Source: Taenia hydatigena (taxonomy: Eukaryota; Platyhelminthes; Cestoda; Cyclophyllidea; Taeniidae). From it: DNA of 64,000 bases. Positions 13,101 to 23,146 of this stretch are shown in pieces. The stretch lies in contig JADWOT020000001.1 in the NCBI GenBank assembly GCA_036345935.2, positions 2,407,258 through 2,471,257 of the forward strand. The letters are read 5' to 3'. A model generated the notes under the pieces. It ran no database searches, was not told the origin of the DNA, and worked only from the letters and a program-made list of their open reading frames with translations. Both the position numbers and the translations under genes were made by a program. The first letter of the stretch is position 1. Every line of letters begins with the position of its first letter.

Positions 13101-13803
13101 GGAATTGCCACGTTTCTGTCCCCAGTGATACTTTTAGCAACGTCTCTCCTTTTACTTTCATCTTTCTCCCCTCTGCTGAGAGAAGTTTTGCGAGGGGGGG
13201 ACCCGTACAAAATTTATTGTGGAGATCTGGGAACGCTTGAGGGTTCACCAATGACTTGGCTGCGCCTGAGTCAGGGAGAAAACTACAGGGGCGTCCCTCT
13301 AGCTTGCCGGAGACTCGCATAAACGGAAGAGAGCCATGGGATGATAAGCAGGATAAGGAATAGTGCTGCTCACCTGCTTTTGCGATACGGAGCGGAGGGG
13401 TCCACCGCGGACGTGTGGAACTCAGTTGTCGGTGGGTCGTGTGGAGCGACGAAGTCAGGAGGAGTTCCTGATGTTTCCTAGTGGCTGCATCGACCAGCTG
13501 GCTGCGGTCGCTGGTCTTCAGGGCCTGGAGTTTCGCGGCAATAGACGGGGGACGGACGCCGGCTTTGAATTGGACAGCCACCCATCTTTTCACCTTGTTA
13601 GGTGGGCAGCCCCTAAAAGCCCGTTCAGCGAGGGTTTGCAGTACTCCCACGTAGTCCTCGTCGTTTTCGCCCGATTTTTGGTCGCGGAGAAAGAATTCTC
13701 TAGCGAGCGACTCCTCTCGTTGGTCAATAACGGGCTGGGCCAAAATCTCGCAGCACCAGTCGAGATCGCTGCCGCTGGGGGTACAAGTGGATGTTAAACC
13801 CAA
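10150..13803 (-). pseudogene. Gypsy gag-pol polyprotein remnant
   Basis: In minus-strand order the region shows a gag-like C-terminal part (from 13803), a retroviral-type aspartic protease with PDSGA (near 13240-13270), a reverse transcriptase with a YLDD box (near 12280-12297), an RNase H with a TDASD motif (11906-11535), an integrase zinc-finger region with a CRTCITC motif (near 11090), and integrase core and C-terminal parts with an ERTNRTL motif (to 10150). Breaks: an extra base near 12400 just before the PFGLCN block, stops near 11907, 11135 and 10795, and a small deletion with frame change in the integrase core near 10900. It cannot make a complete polyprotein. No envelope-like frame follows it. 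Confidence 0.9.
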
Positions 13804-13873
13804 CGGTTTTCATCCAATCTCCGAAATTCATTCCTTCCTTGAAATGGGGAAGATCCGCCAACGCTACCACCAG

Positions 13874-14100
13874 TGTGGAGGTTTCCTTCTCTTTTTACTG
13901 GTCACCCTTGTTAGTAGAAGTCTGGGTATATTTCAACATCGTTAATATATAGGGTGATAATTACACAGCTAGGCGGGATGTGGGGGTTCAGGCCAAGGAA
14001 GTGTCGCGCTCCAGCGAGTCTCCACGCTGCTCCGTCACGTGGTTCACATTTTTTTCCCGCCTCTGGCCTGCAAAGCGCATTTAAAGAATTAAGTATTACA
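13874..14100 (-). repeat. Gypsy 5' LTR
   Basis: 227 bp, the same length as the 3' LTR. The sequence just inside it on the minus strand reads TGGTGGTAGCG, placed where a primer-binding site should be. I could not assign the tRNA. Confidence 0.85.
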
Positions 14101-16707
14101 GGCACTGCTTAAATCGCTTCTGCATTTAGCAGACTAACCCTTGGTACTTCTTTTTTAAGGAACACTTAAAATTCAAATACTGGAATACAAAACCAAGGTG
14201 CGTATTTGGTTTGAGTTTAGTTACTTAGCTCTGTTTGAAAACTCCTCACAAATTGTGCCTAGAAGAGCAGTGAGACATGTCAGTGCCGCCTAGAGTTGAA
14301 AACCCTGAAATATTATTTCACTGGCCTCACACAGATCGAGGAAAATGTGTTATTAACCCTTTGCAAAATCCCTTGGCTGCAGTAGATGAGATTCAAAATT
14401 ATTTCCTTATTGTTTGCTTCGAGTACTTGATTATTGCTCCGTAAGTAGCAGATATTAATGAACAACTGTGAATTTTGTCTTAGGTAGGTTCGAACTGATA
14501 GCATTTATTACATAACTTACTAAACTGAAGGTGTTTAGAAGCCGTAGGTAAATATAAATGTCTTAATTATTGAGTCAATGTTAGTTTAGCTATACTGATG
14601 GACTTCGACTTTGATGTTGCTAGGACTCAACTCTAGAGTGTGTTTCGGTTATGCCGGGTAAAAAGGTAGCACTCAAAAGGACAAGTGTATCGCAAATGCA
14701 TTTGATAAACTGGAAAGCTTCTTTGAGATTTATTGCCTTTGTCTCAGTTTCTGATCTTATCCCACTAATAAAAAAGGCATTTTCTTAAGAATTTACGGCA
14801 GAATCTGGTAACATCGTGTGGATAGGTGAAGAGAATTCGAAGCTTATGAATACCTCTGGTGTTACCAAGGATTTTACTCGTGTGATTTGCTGACGTTCAG
14901 TTCTCTAACATTTGTGTAATTCAAAGATGTTCTTGATTAACTGTTTCTTGTGGTACATTAATGAGGGTGGTATAGATGGTGAGCTATTTGACGTAGTGAT
15001 TACTTTAGTAATCAGAAAGTACAGTAAAGTCCAAATTTGATACTATGGCGAGTTTTTGCTTCCTCACACGCCTTCTTTGCATTCTGCTAACATATGTAAA
15101 TGAAGAAGAGAAATGGAATATCAGAACCTGGTTCGTGGCGTTGAGAGGCTCGTAATATTCGCAAATTTGCATAAAGCCCTTTTTAGATCACTCCGAGGGG
15201 GAGCGTCCTATCAATCTGCTTAGATCATGTTTCCCTATGGAAAATTTTATCGTACAGGGGTTTCGCTGTGATTTTGGACAACAAGCTACCTTGCTAAGTC
15301 TGGTTAAAGTCTTCGACCTTAGGCGAAACCTTGATGATACTCAAGTCTCCTCTGCCACCACTGTCCTTGCCGTCAGCAGTCTTGATGCATGGTGTCCTAA
15401 TTAACCTCTCCCATGACTCATAAACAGGCTGTTAAGTGTGCTGGGAGGAGATTCAGTCAGACCATAATGAGCGCAAAATTTGGCAAAGTAACAGAAAAAA
15501 TTGTACGTTAGAATTCAAGTTGCATGAAAGAACGATACATGAAGTGTCGCTGTGTGTCAATGCTTCTGAAATGTCTGCCATCCACCATCTCCAACTTACG
15601 GCCAGAAAGGAGGTGTTCCTCACACTCCTTCCATGCACACATAGGAGATACCACTTGTCGGTCATCTGTCGCAGGCTAATAATGTGTTATTATCCCCCTC
15701 CGAGTCGAGATGCGACATTGGTACGGACTTACCTCTTCACCGCGTTAATTGGTGAGTGCGCATTCAAGTGTTGATTTGAAGGCGACTACTGGTCCTCTGA
15801 TCTGTTTCATTTAGACCGAAAAATCGACAAACAACTCAAAACACCAAAGGCATCCTTAATTCAATAGCAAGGGTGAATGCAGACGCGTCGAAGATGTCGA
15901 CAGAAGAAAAATGTCAGAAAGTAAGAACAAAAAACTGGCAGAAGTAGGCCCACAATCCTAAAATAGACGTCATCATTGATGTGCTGATACCTCCACCGGC
16001 AGCAATTCCTCCTGTTCCATAAAGGCACGGTGTTAAATCAAAGATCTGATGCTCAAATCTGAGGTGGCAATGGAAAGTTGTGAAACCCGAGTAAATGAGT
16101 TGTGAGTTGAAACAAGCACCTACTCTCTCATGCTTTCTCTCGTCACAGTCGACTGCCTGATGAGGAGCGCTATGTCATCAAACTCTACTTCGATTCCACG
16201 TCGTTTACAAAATGAACTGTGGTGGAGGAAGGTTCCCTCGCAAAATCCTCAGCCAGATGAGGAAGTCATCGACTCCTCAGTCGAGGATAGAGAAGCCCTG
16301 ATCTGAAGGATGCTTTGACATGTCAGTAATTGAGACCATTTGCAAGAAATTTTGCGCTGATTGGGTGCGACACATGACTACCAAAATGGGTCATGATTTG
16401 GTTTGTCTATCGCCTTCACCGAATTTGCGGTCTCCTTCCTTGCCTCAGCCCTACGTGCATGGTGAGTAGAACCGCCGTGTTTTCACCGATGTCTACTGTG
16501 GGGCTGTTGTCAAGTGAAACTTGCTTCGCAGACTGCCCTGAAATAGATAGGTGGAAAAGATGTTGAAAGTGATAGCGGATGGAGCCCTTAAATTCAAGCT
16601 TGCCTTTCCGCTAGAATATGGCCTCAGATGTGCAGAAATCTGTCTCCGGAGTGAGCGCGTAAATGGATACAGGAGGGATAGATAGGTGGATAGGTGTGGG
16701 CTGGAAA
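14101..16707. other. AT-rich gene-poor region
   Basis: No repeat partner elsewhere in the window and no recognisable domain. One frame at 15436-15774 spans 112 codons after a CAG acceptor-like site, but its composition is not distinctive and no donor could be assigned. I see nothing firmly supportable. Confidence 0.5.
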
Positions 16708-16893
16708 CTAGCTAGATGAACGGCATCGAAATAACTGGTCTTTTTTCTTAGCTTCAATGTTATTAGCATCGGTATAACTGACAGAAGCCGTCGGAATATC
16801 CGCGCCATGTTTCACCATGGAACCAATTCTTTCATAGATGTTGTGGTGGATCACCTGCCTGTCCGCGGTATCCAGCAAGTCCGGTGGTAGCAC
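16708..16893 (-). CDS. DLLDTADR-family fragment
   Basis: The minus-strand frame runs from a leucine-rich hydrophobic stretch (QLLLVL) straight into PPDLLDTADRQ and then a polar segment of about 45 residues. The same hydrophobic-leader plus DLLDT(A/E)(D/E)R arrangement occurs at 17200, 43252, 58793 and 61503. No ATG precedes the leader in frame because a TAA lies upstream, so this is either an exon with a missing first exon or a decayed copy. Function is unknown. The leader suggests secretion. Confidence 0.35.
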   Translation of the reverse strand: MLPPDLLDTADRQVIHHNIYERIGSMVKHGADIPTASVSYTDANNIEAKKKDQLFRCRSSS

Positions 16894-17199
16894 AAGCAGT
16901 AATTGCAGCAGCAGTTTGGATTTTTACTTCACTTGGGGGAAAAGTCACGACGATTGCCGTGGATGATGAATAGCTAGAGAAATTTGGTTAATCAGTGCAG
17001 TGTAATAGCACGTAGAAAGAAGGATAGAAGTGGATGAATTGATGCATTTCATCTATTCATAGGATCTCGCATACGATTAGTTTTTTCCCTTTTATCTGCA
17101 CATTAATTCTCTGTGACTAGATTATTGACCAATAATATTTCTCCAATTTTGTTTCACCACCATCAATCAAAACCACTTCACCGACAAAAATCCTCCCTC

Positions 17200-17517
17200 A
17201 TGAAAGGGTGGACAGTATTAGTGGTGTTGCCACTTCCGTCCTCTCTTTGCCGTCTCATGCGCCATTCGTAATAACATCGGACCTACTAGACACCGCGGAT
17301 AGGCGGATGGCACTCCACATATTGTTGACATCAATAGTGACGCCGAAGTTAAGGAAGCAGACGTGGAGAATGTGGACACTAACACGAAGACCATGACGGA
17401 GAGGAAACATGCGTGCTTACAGAAGACGCAGAGGAAACTGGATGCAGGCGTGGCGAAGACAACGATGACTAAGGGCACGCGCGCATTGAAGCCCTGGAGA
17501 CAATAGAAGCAGCAATG
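17200..17517 (+). pseudogene. DLLDTADR-family gene, copy 2
   Basis: An ATG at 17200 opens a signal-peptide-like frame (MKGWTVLVVLPLPSSLC) that stops after 23 codons. A second frame carries the family motif SDLLDTADRRM and a third reads an acidic stretch (DINSDAEVKEADVENVD) to ATG/GTAAGC, a good splice donor at 17518. The three pieces follow each other in the order expected of one protein but in different frames, so small indels or unrecognised introns separate them. Compared with 43252 and 58793 this copy has extra sequence near 17455-17500 and keeps the donor GTAAGC, which reads CTAAGC in the other two. Confidence 0.35.
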
Positions 17518-17847
17518 GTAAGCACTTGAATGATTTCTTGTCAGAACAAATTAGCCGAAAAATGGAGTAAAAGGAGGTGGCTTAGAGTTCCTCGTGTGGG
17601 GAAACATCCCTTTCTTCGCATCTTCTCTTTTCCATGAATAAGGACACTTATGATCCCTTCATGATGACTGGGTTATGATAATTTGTCTACTACTAGACAA
17701 CCGATAAAAATGGCGAAAGTTGGATGGACAAATTAATGATGCAGTGAGCAGCTAACCATCGAGGAAATCCACACACTATCCCTTTACTTAAGCACTCCTG
17801 TTAACATGGTCTGGCATGAGATTGCCTCAATTCCTGTGCATCGTCCT

Positions 17848-18295
17848 CTACGTCTTCCTCACGCGTCCTTCCTTCATGTCGTCATTCTCGCGCAATTGTC
17901 GATCGTCCACAGCGGCTTCTAGGCAGACATGTACCCCATGCAGCTTGTCATCTATCAAGTCAATTGTGTAGGCGATAAGTGGATAGTCTTCCGCCTCTTC
18001 GTGGGTCATCTGATCCCCACCCATGCAAATGCATTTCACTCACTCCACTTCCAGTGGTACCATTTATGTCCGTTCTTCCACTACAAATGTTTATCTCTAA
18101 AATAATGCAATCGTCAACTTCAGAAGTGGGAAATTGACACAGAAATAGCACCTCATATCCGTCCTTTTTGCCGCTGTATTTGCCGTGTGCTAATGCCAGA
18201 CCAACTGGACACCAAGGCAACTTGGTTGACCCTCCACACATCTGCCACAACATTGACTTGACTTTGTTAATTTCGGAAGGAAAACCACCGACTCC
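17848..18295 (-). CDS. Two-exon gene with a possible 34-bp intron (left, splice sites intact)
   Basis: Minus strand. Exon 1 is 18295-18044 after a GTCAG acceptor. A 34-bp intron (18043-18010, GTGAGT..ATCAG) follows. Exon 2 is 18009-17848, ending in TAG. Exon 1 is open for exactly 84 codons, and joining it to exon 2 keeps the frame (TTGSG then MTHEEAEDY). Exon 1 includes a CGGSTKLPWCPVG segment, and exon 2 is acidic. At least one upstream exon must exist. The gene lies directly downstream of acidic gene C in the same orientation, so these could be its last exons. In the inverted copy (57742-58189) both intron borders are mutated. I do not recognise the protein family. Confidence 0.5.
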
Positions 18296-18409
18296 CTGAC
18301 TTCAAATTGAATTTGGTGAAAGTGAGCGGAAGCAAAGGGTGGTATAGCTGACAGTTCGCCTGATGACACGATCCACACCCTATCCTTGGTTAAGGTGTGC
18401 GTAGCTACT

Positions 18410-19262
18410 TTATTCGTCCTCCACACTTCGTGCCTGCTCTGCCTTCATTATGCTCTCATTCATCCTCCTCCACGTTTTCTCCATCCGCGTGACCATTGTG
18501 CGCTTCGTCTTTGTTCCACCCCTATCTGTCATCCTCGTTGGCCTCCTCATCTTCTTAGTTGTTTTCAGCATATCGGTGTACTTTTGTTTCAATTCGAATC
18601 ACTATGCATTCAGTCCTGTGCGTGCTCGCATTTATCGGAGTCTTCGTCATGCCCTGCGTTCCCTGTCGCGTGTTACACATCATGCATGTATCCACTATCC
18701 TCTCCTTCGTCCTTGTCACCCTCTTCGTGTTCCTCTTGCACTCCGTCTCCAACATGCTCATTTCCATCCTCATTGTTCTCCGCGTTGTGTTCTTTAGCAT
18801 AACCCTAGCCATTGTCATCGCCGCCTTCTATGTCCTTGTTGACACGCTCTTTTATAGCCTCGCATAATGCATTGTCTTCTTCATAGTATCCGTCGCCTTC
18901 TCCTCCTTCTTCTTCTTCTTCTTCTTCTTCTTCACTCTCTTGTTTTTTCATAGTACCCGTCATCGTTGTCCTCATCGCAATCATCGAGATTTACCCCATA
19001 CACATCACCTTCTTCTTCATCCTCGGCTCCACCGTCATGTTTTATCCATCGCTCAAATTTTACCCTCTTTGGAGTTACGATGATAGATGAGAGACGATGT
19101 CCTTGCGAATGCTTCCATCACCTTCCACCTTTGAGTCAATGTTGGCAATGGCATGCAAGGAGCTGTCTGCCTCGTTCCCGTACCCATTGGACCTCATGTC
19201 AGCCAAAGGCGGCAACACGGACCACAAAGGGAATGGATGGATAAGATGTGTGCGAGCCCCAT
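18410..19262 (-). pseudogene. Acidic secreted gene C, left copy (decayed)
   Basis: Downstream of a family promoter box (19319-19327), an ATG at 19262 opens a short leader-like frame. The following sequence reads Asp/Glu-rich in shifting frames (for example CDEDNDDGYYEK, then a GAA tract, then GDGYYEEDNALCE) and is interrupted by several stops. At least one stop, in a GACAATGGCTAG context, is shared with the right copy, so the gene was already broken before the duplication. No TATA box is visible at the usual spacing. Confidence 0.5.
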
Positions 19263-19318
19263 TTTTGCCCTTCTATCGAACCGAGGCTACATTCCTTTGC
19301 AACATTTGCAGGAATAAA

Positions 19319-19327
19319 AGGCCTTGA
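19319..19327 (-). promoter_or_regulatory. TCAAGGCC promoter box, gene C left
   Basis: Minus-strand CCATCGGTCAAGGCCT, matching the NR5A/FTZ-F1 extended half-site consensus YCAAGGYCR apart from the last base. The usual TATAAG is replaced by a CTGCAAATG-type sequence. Confidence 0.5.
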
Positions 19328-19752
19328 CCGATGGTGAGCGAAGGTTATTCCAATTGATGGAACATTAGTGGACCTTTAAGGGTGATGCTCTCCATCACGC
19401 GCAGTGGCAAATATGAAAAAGGAAAATATTAGAGCAAGGGAAATGTATTCATGGCCACAAAAGTGCATGAAGAGGAAGAGGAGGAGGAAGAGGATGGATG
19501 GATGGAATGAAGGACGGGTGGATGGGTAAACGAAAGAATGGATGAAAAAGGGGTAAATGGGTATATAGATGTGAAGGAGGAAAAGACATGCAGGTTATCA
19601 CGAATCCAGATGTCCAACGACGTTGTGAATTTACCCACACCACTAAACGCTTAGGCAGACCTAAAACAAAGCCATTACCTTGCTTTTCAGATTACATTAA
19701 GGCGGTTTTTTATGACAAATCTACTTACTCCGATGTGATAGAGTTTGTTATG

Positions 19753-21282
19753 TCAAATTCTTTTACTCAGCAGTAAGTAGCAGGTTGCTGACAGAAGTAG
19801 ATGGGGAGGAGTGGAACAAGTCGGTGATACAGAGGACGGGTAGTCAGACAACGATCTCACCACACTGTCCCACTTTTCATCTGACAAACCTGACCTCCAC
19901 AATCCATTCACCTGAGTGTGCTTCTCAAAATCGTCGTCAACATCAACGTCTCCCATAACAGTGCTCCGTCTGCTCCCAATTCCACTTTCGCGTCCATTTC
20001 CTCTGCCTACCATTTTGTCGTCGACGTCTTCCCTACCAAGTTGTACAACGAGCATGTCAGCAACTTCATGTCCATTAATCATGCTTTCGATTTGATTGTC
20101 TACACCATCATCCCTATCGCCATTTTCGCGTTCATTTTTGTCATCGATAACCTCGTCGATGTAATTGATACCTAGTCGCCCTTCGTTCTTGACGAAATCA
20201 TCGCGTTCATCTCCCCCGTCTTCGATTCCTTCGTCGACATCTTCGATACCAAGCCATTCATCGTTCCTCTCGTCATCTTTACGTCCATCCTCTTTGTCTT
20301 CACTTTCTTCGTCGAAGTCTTCTAAACGAAGGTTTCCTTCATTTTTCTCGTCAACTTCACGTCCGTCTCCCTCGTCTTCCATTTCTTCGTCTAAGTCTTC
20401 TATACGAAGTTGTCCTTCATTCCTCTCGTCACCCTTCCGTCCGTCTCCCTCGTCTTCACTTTCTTCGTCCACGTCTTCGATTCTAAGCCATTCATCGTTC
20501 CTTTTGTCATCTTTACGTCCATCCTCTTCGTCTTCACTTTCTTGGTCGACGTCTTCTATACGAAGGTGTCCTTCATATTTCTCGACACCTTCACGTCCAC
20601 TTTGCTCTTCTCTGTATTCTCTGTCTACGCCTTTTATACCAAAGCGTCCTTCGTGCATATTTTCACCCTCATGTCCATTTCCTTTGTGCTTCTCCTCCTC
20701 TAATTCATTCCCATATTCAAAACTTTCATCGTCTTTATTATTCGAAAATCCATTTTCATTTTCCTTCCTTTTATTCGCATGTCCTTTGACGTTCTTCTCT
20801 ACTTCCGTATCATAAAGGTTTTTTGGTTTTTCGTAGTTATTCTCGTCACTATCAAAGTGTTCATCACGTGCAGATCTACTGCCAACTTTGTCATCCTCTT
20901 CCCCTCCTCCTTCTTCACTCACACCTACTTCTTTCTCCAATTTTCTCCCTCCTTCCACATCCACAGTCCACTCGTCTCCTCTATTCCCAGCACCGCTGCA
21001 TCCATCATCACGGAATCCTTCCAAACCTTTCTCACCATCACAGTCGCCACCACCTCTGCAATCTACCACTCCCTTGGCAATAATTCCACAACAATCCACC
21101 TCATAGTTACTTTCGCCAGTGATTTAGTCGCCAAATTTCACTGGACAGGACAGCTTCAATCTTGAATGCTCTGATTTGTGTGGGTTGCCATCAACTTCCT
21201 CATGGTGTCCAGTAGGTTTGGCGACTCCACAAACAGCAAAGAAGGCGATAAAGGGAGTGAGGACGCAGTGCTTACTCCTCAT
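19753..21282 (-). pseudogene. Acidic secreted gene B, left copy (nonsense codon)
   Basis: The ATG at 21282-21280 starts a signal peptide (MRSKHCVLTPFIAFFAVCG), followed by the conserved CPVKFGD segment. Codon TAT of the intact right copy is TAA here (21126-21124), stopping the protein after about 52 residues. The frame then continues open, in register, to 19753 with the same Cys cluster, seven 26-residue acidic repeats (20655-20110) and C-terminal tail as the right copy at 54757-56286. Apart from that codon the copy looks little damaged, so it may be a very young pseudogene, or the stop may be a base-call error. Confidence 0.75.
20110..20655 (-). repeat. Seven 78-bp coding repeats in gene B left
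   Basis: Mirror of 55384-55929. Each unit encodes 26 residues around L-R-I-E-D-V-D-E-E-x-E-D. Confidence 0.8.
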
Positions 21283-21322
21283 GCTTGGACTTTTGCTAGA
21301 GGGAGACCACATCTCTCCGCAG

Positions 21323-21347
21323 CTTATGTAGGTGAGAGAGGCCTCGA
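21323..21347 (-). promoter_or_regulatory. Promoter of gene B left
   Basis: Minus-strand ATCGAGGCCT box (21339-21347 core, one mismatch to TCAAGGCCT), followed by a CTACATAAG TATA-like box at 21323-21330, about 46 bp before the ATG at 21282. It has the same spacing as the right-arm copy. Confidence 0.6.
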
Positions 21348-22006
21348 TCGCCTGTTGGAACAGATTTTCTGCCTATTAGTGTTGCATCAGATGACTTGTG
21401 GGGTGGTGATATGAAAGAGTTCAAAAGTCCTTACGAAAGTAACAGGTTTGAGCACAGAGCATGCCCATGAATAGAGAAGTGGGTCAAGGCTTTAATGAAG
21501 GGACGAGTGCATATGCATCTAGATGGGTACAAAACGAACGGGCTGGCATTTGAGGGAATCAGGATGGATAAATGAATGGGTGGTAGGTGAGTGAATGGAT
21601 TGCAGGATGGATGTATGTAGGGAGGGACGGATGGATGGAGGGATGGGTGGATGGATAGAAATAGGGTGGATAGGGATGGATTGTTGCGGAATGAATAAGC
21701 ACGGAATGAATGTAGGAATGCGTAGATGAATGGATGCTGATCTTCAAAAAGTAACGGTCCTAACGTTGCCGTGACTCTGACCAGTACCTCCTAACCCTTG
21801 GAAATGCCTACCGGAACTCCACGTTTCTTACTTTATTCAGGTGGTACTCAAACTCTTAGCAGAAAACAAAACACCTCCTTCTGTTAATAAGTTGTATTTG
21901 AACGAAATTAGTAGACTTCTTTCAAAATCGCAGAAAGAACCTGATCAGGGGGTGGTTAACATCAAGATACTGGTCTCAACAGAGGGGAAATTGCACGCCC
22001 AAACAC
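21348..22006. other. Intergenic, TGGA-rich
   Basis: Contains degenerate TGGA/TGAA tetranucleotide stretches (about 21570-21740) and a conserved block at about 21780-22000. That block corresponds to the 3' flank of gene A in the right arm (54032-54260). A TCAAGGCTT on the + strand at 21483 faces away from gene B and lacks a TATA box. Confidence 0.5.
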
Positions 22007-22337
22007 TCAGTCAGATGAAGCCTGATAAGCAGGTCCACGATAGGAGGAGATGTCTATCGCCCGTTGGCCAAATTTCGCGGAAGATATGTCGCGTCTTCTG
22101 CATACACCGTCCTCTCCCCTTATGCATCCCTGATGGAGATTACCTCCCAGCATTTCATCACCATCATCACTCCGCACAGCGGGACTTGACTCGTGACCGT
22201 CAAATGAACCTCCCTCGTGTCCCTGATACCCATAATCACCGTTCTTCTTAAGAAATCTATCGTCAAACTGCTCTGTCCACAACGATCCATATCCAGGTGT
22301 GGATACGTCCAAGTCTTCTTCTTTTGCTTCCTCTTCG

Positions 22338-22369
<32 letters not shown>

Positions 22370-23080
22370 ATCCTCCCACTCATCATCTTCCTCCTCCCAA
22401 TCATCGTCCTCCTCCCCATCCTCATCATTTCCGTCCTCTTCCCACTCCTCATGGTCTCCATCGTCCTCCATCTTCTCTTCGTCCCCGTTTCCATATCTGG
22501 TAATCCCGCCAGCTTATTTATCAACATGATCCTCTGACCACGATGACCCATATTCATGCATGGATGTATCCAAATCTTCTTCTTCTTCTTCTTCTTCTTC
22601 TTCTTCTTCTTCTTCTTCTTCTTCTTCTTCTTCTTCTTCTTCTTCTTCTTCTTCTTCTTCTTCTTCTTCTTCTTCTTCTTCTTCTTCACTGTATCCATCT
22701 CCCTTTTCTTCGTCTTTATCTCTGCTGTAGGAATTGTCTTTATTTCTGTCCCTCTGCTTTCCTTCTTCGTTATATTCACCCTCCCTCTCTCCCTCTATTT
22801 TGCATTCTTCCGTTCTCATCTCCCCTTCCTTATCACTATCCTTGATAAAACACACCATGTCCTTGTGAATATCTTTATCTCCCGCCATATCTAAGTTGAT
22901 TTCACCAGTGCTAAATGGTGGCTCACGTTGTTCTTGCATCGACGTCTCCGAACGTGAATTTTGGAAGTCATGTAGCGGGTCGTCCACTTCTTTGCGGGGT
23001 CCATTGTGCCTAGCGTCGGCCCACAAGGTACAATCCACCACGACGAGAGTGATACAGCAAAGCAAGTGCAAACTCTTCAT
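22007..23080 (-). pseudogene. Acidic secreted gene A, left copy (nonsense codon)
   Basis: The ATG at 23080-23078 starts a signal peptide (MKSLHLLCCITLVVVDCTLW), followed by a mixed-charge region and a glutamate run of nearly 40 residues encoded by a GAA tract (22575-22687). A TAT codon of the intact right copy is TAA here (22516-22514), ending the frame after the DTSMHEYGSSWSEDH segment. Beyond it the reading frame is open in register to 22007 and encodes the second Glu/Asp-rich half and the C-terminal tail. The intact homologue is 52985-54031. The promoter upstream is complete. Confidence 0.75.
22575..22687. repeat. GAA/TTC trinucleotide tract in gene A left
   Basis: About 113 bp of uninterrupted TTC (GAA on the coding strand), giving poly-Glu. 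The right copy (53378-53461) is shorter and carries GAG interruptions. Confidence 0.95.
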
Positions 23081-23119
23081 TCTCACGCTTTCTATGGAAG
23101 GTGTTGTTTACTCTTCAGT

Positions 23120-23146
23120 CTTATACATAGGTGATGGAGGCCTTGA
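23120..23146 (-). promoter_or_regulatory. Promoter of gene A left
   Basis: Minus-strand TTGGTCAAGGCCT (core 23138-23146), then a TATGTATAAG TATA box (23120-23129), about 45 bp before the ATG at 23080. Confidence 0.7.

Larger units (their letters stand above)
9883..14100 (-). mobile_element. Ty3/gypsy LTR retrotransposon, decayed full-length copy
   Basis: Two 227-bp LTRs (9883-10109 and 13874-14100) begin TGTGGAGG and end ACTACA or ATTACA. They flank a leftward coding region with the order gag end, protease, reverse transcriptase, RNase H, integrase, which is the Ty3/gypsy (Metaviridae) order. The flanks GTCAC (9878-9882) and GGCAC (14101-14105) match at four of five bases, consistent with an aged 5-bp target-site duplication. 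A purine-rich tract borders the 3' LTR. The copy is dead: several in-frame stops and frameshifts break the polyprotein. Confidence 0.9.

Noticed and set aside
20165..20815. Ser/Pro-rich 216-codon frame opposite gene B left
   Set aside because: Mirror of the acidic repeat codons. No leader or promoter, and a weaker match between copies than the B frame.
21483..21491. TCAAGGCTT at 21483 (+)
   Set aside because: No TATA box or ATG at the family spacing. It faces away from the neighbouring acidic gene.
22120..22779. Poly-Lys, poly-Ser, poly-Leu and poly-Phe frames over the GAA/TTC tract
   Set aside because: Other-frame and opposite-strand shadows of gene A. Only the Glu frame has a signal peptide, promoter and intact paralogue.
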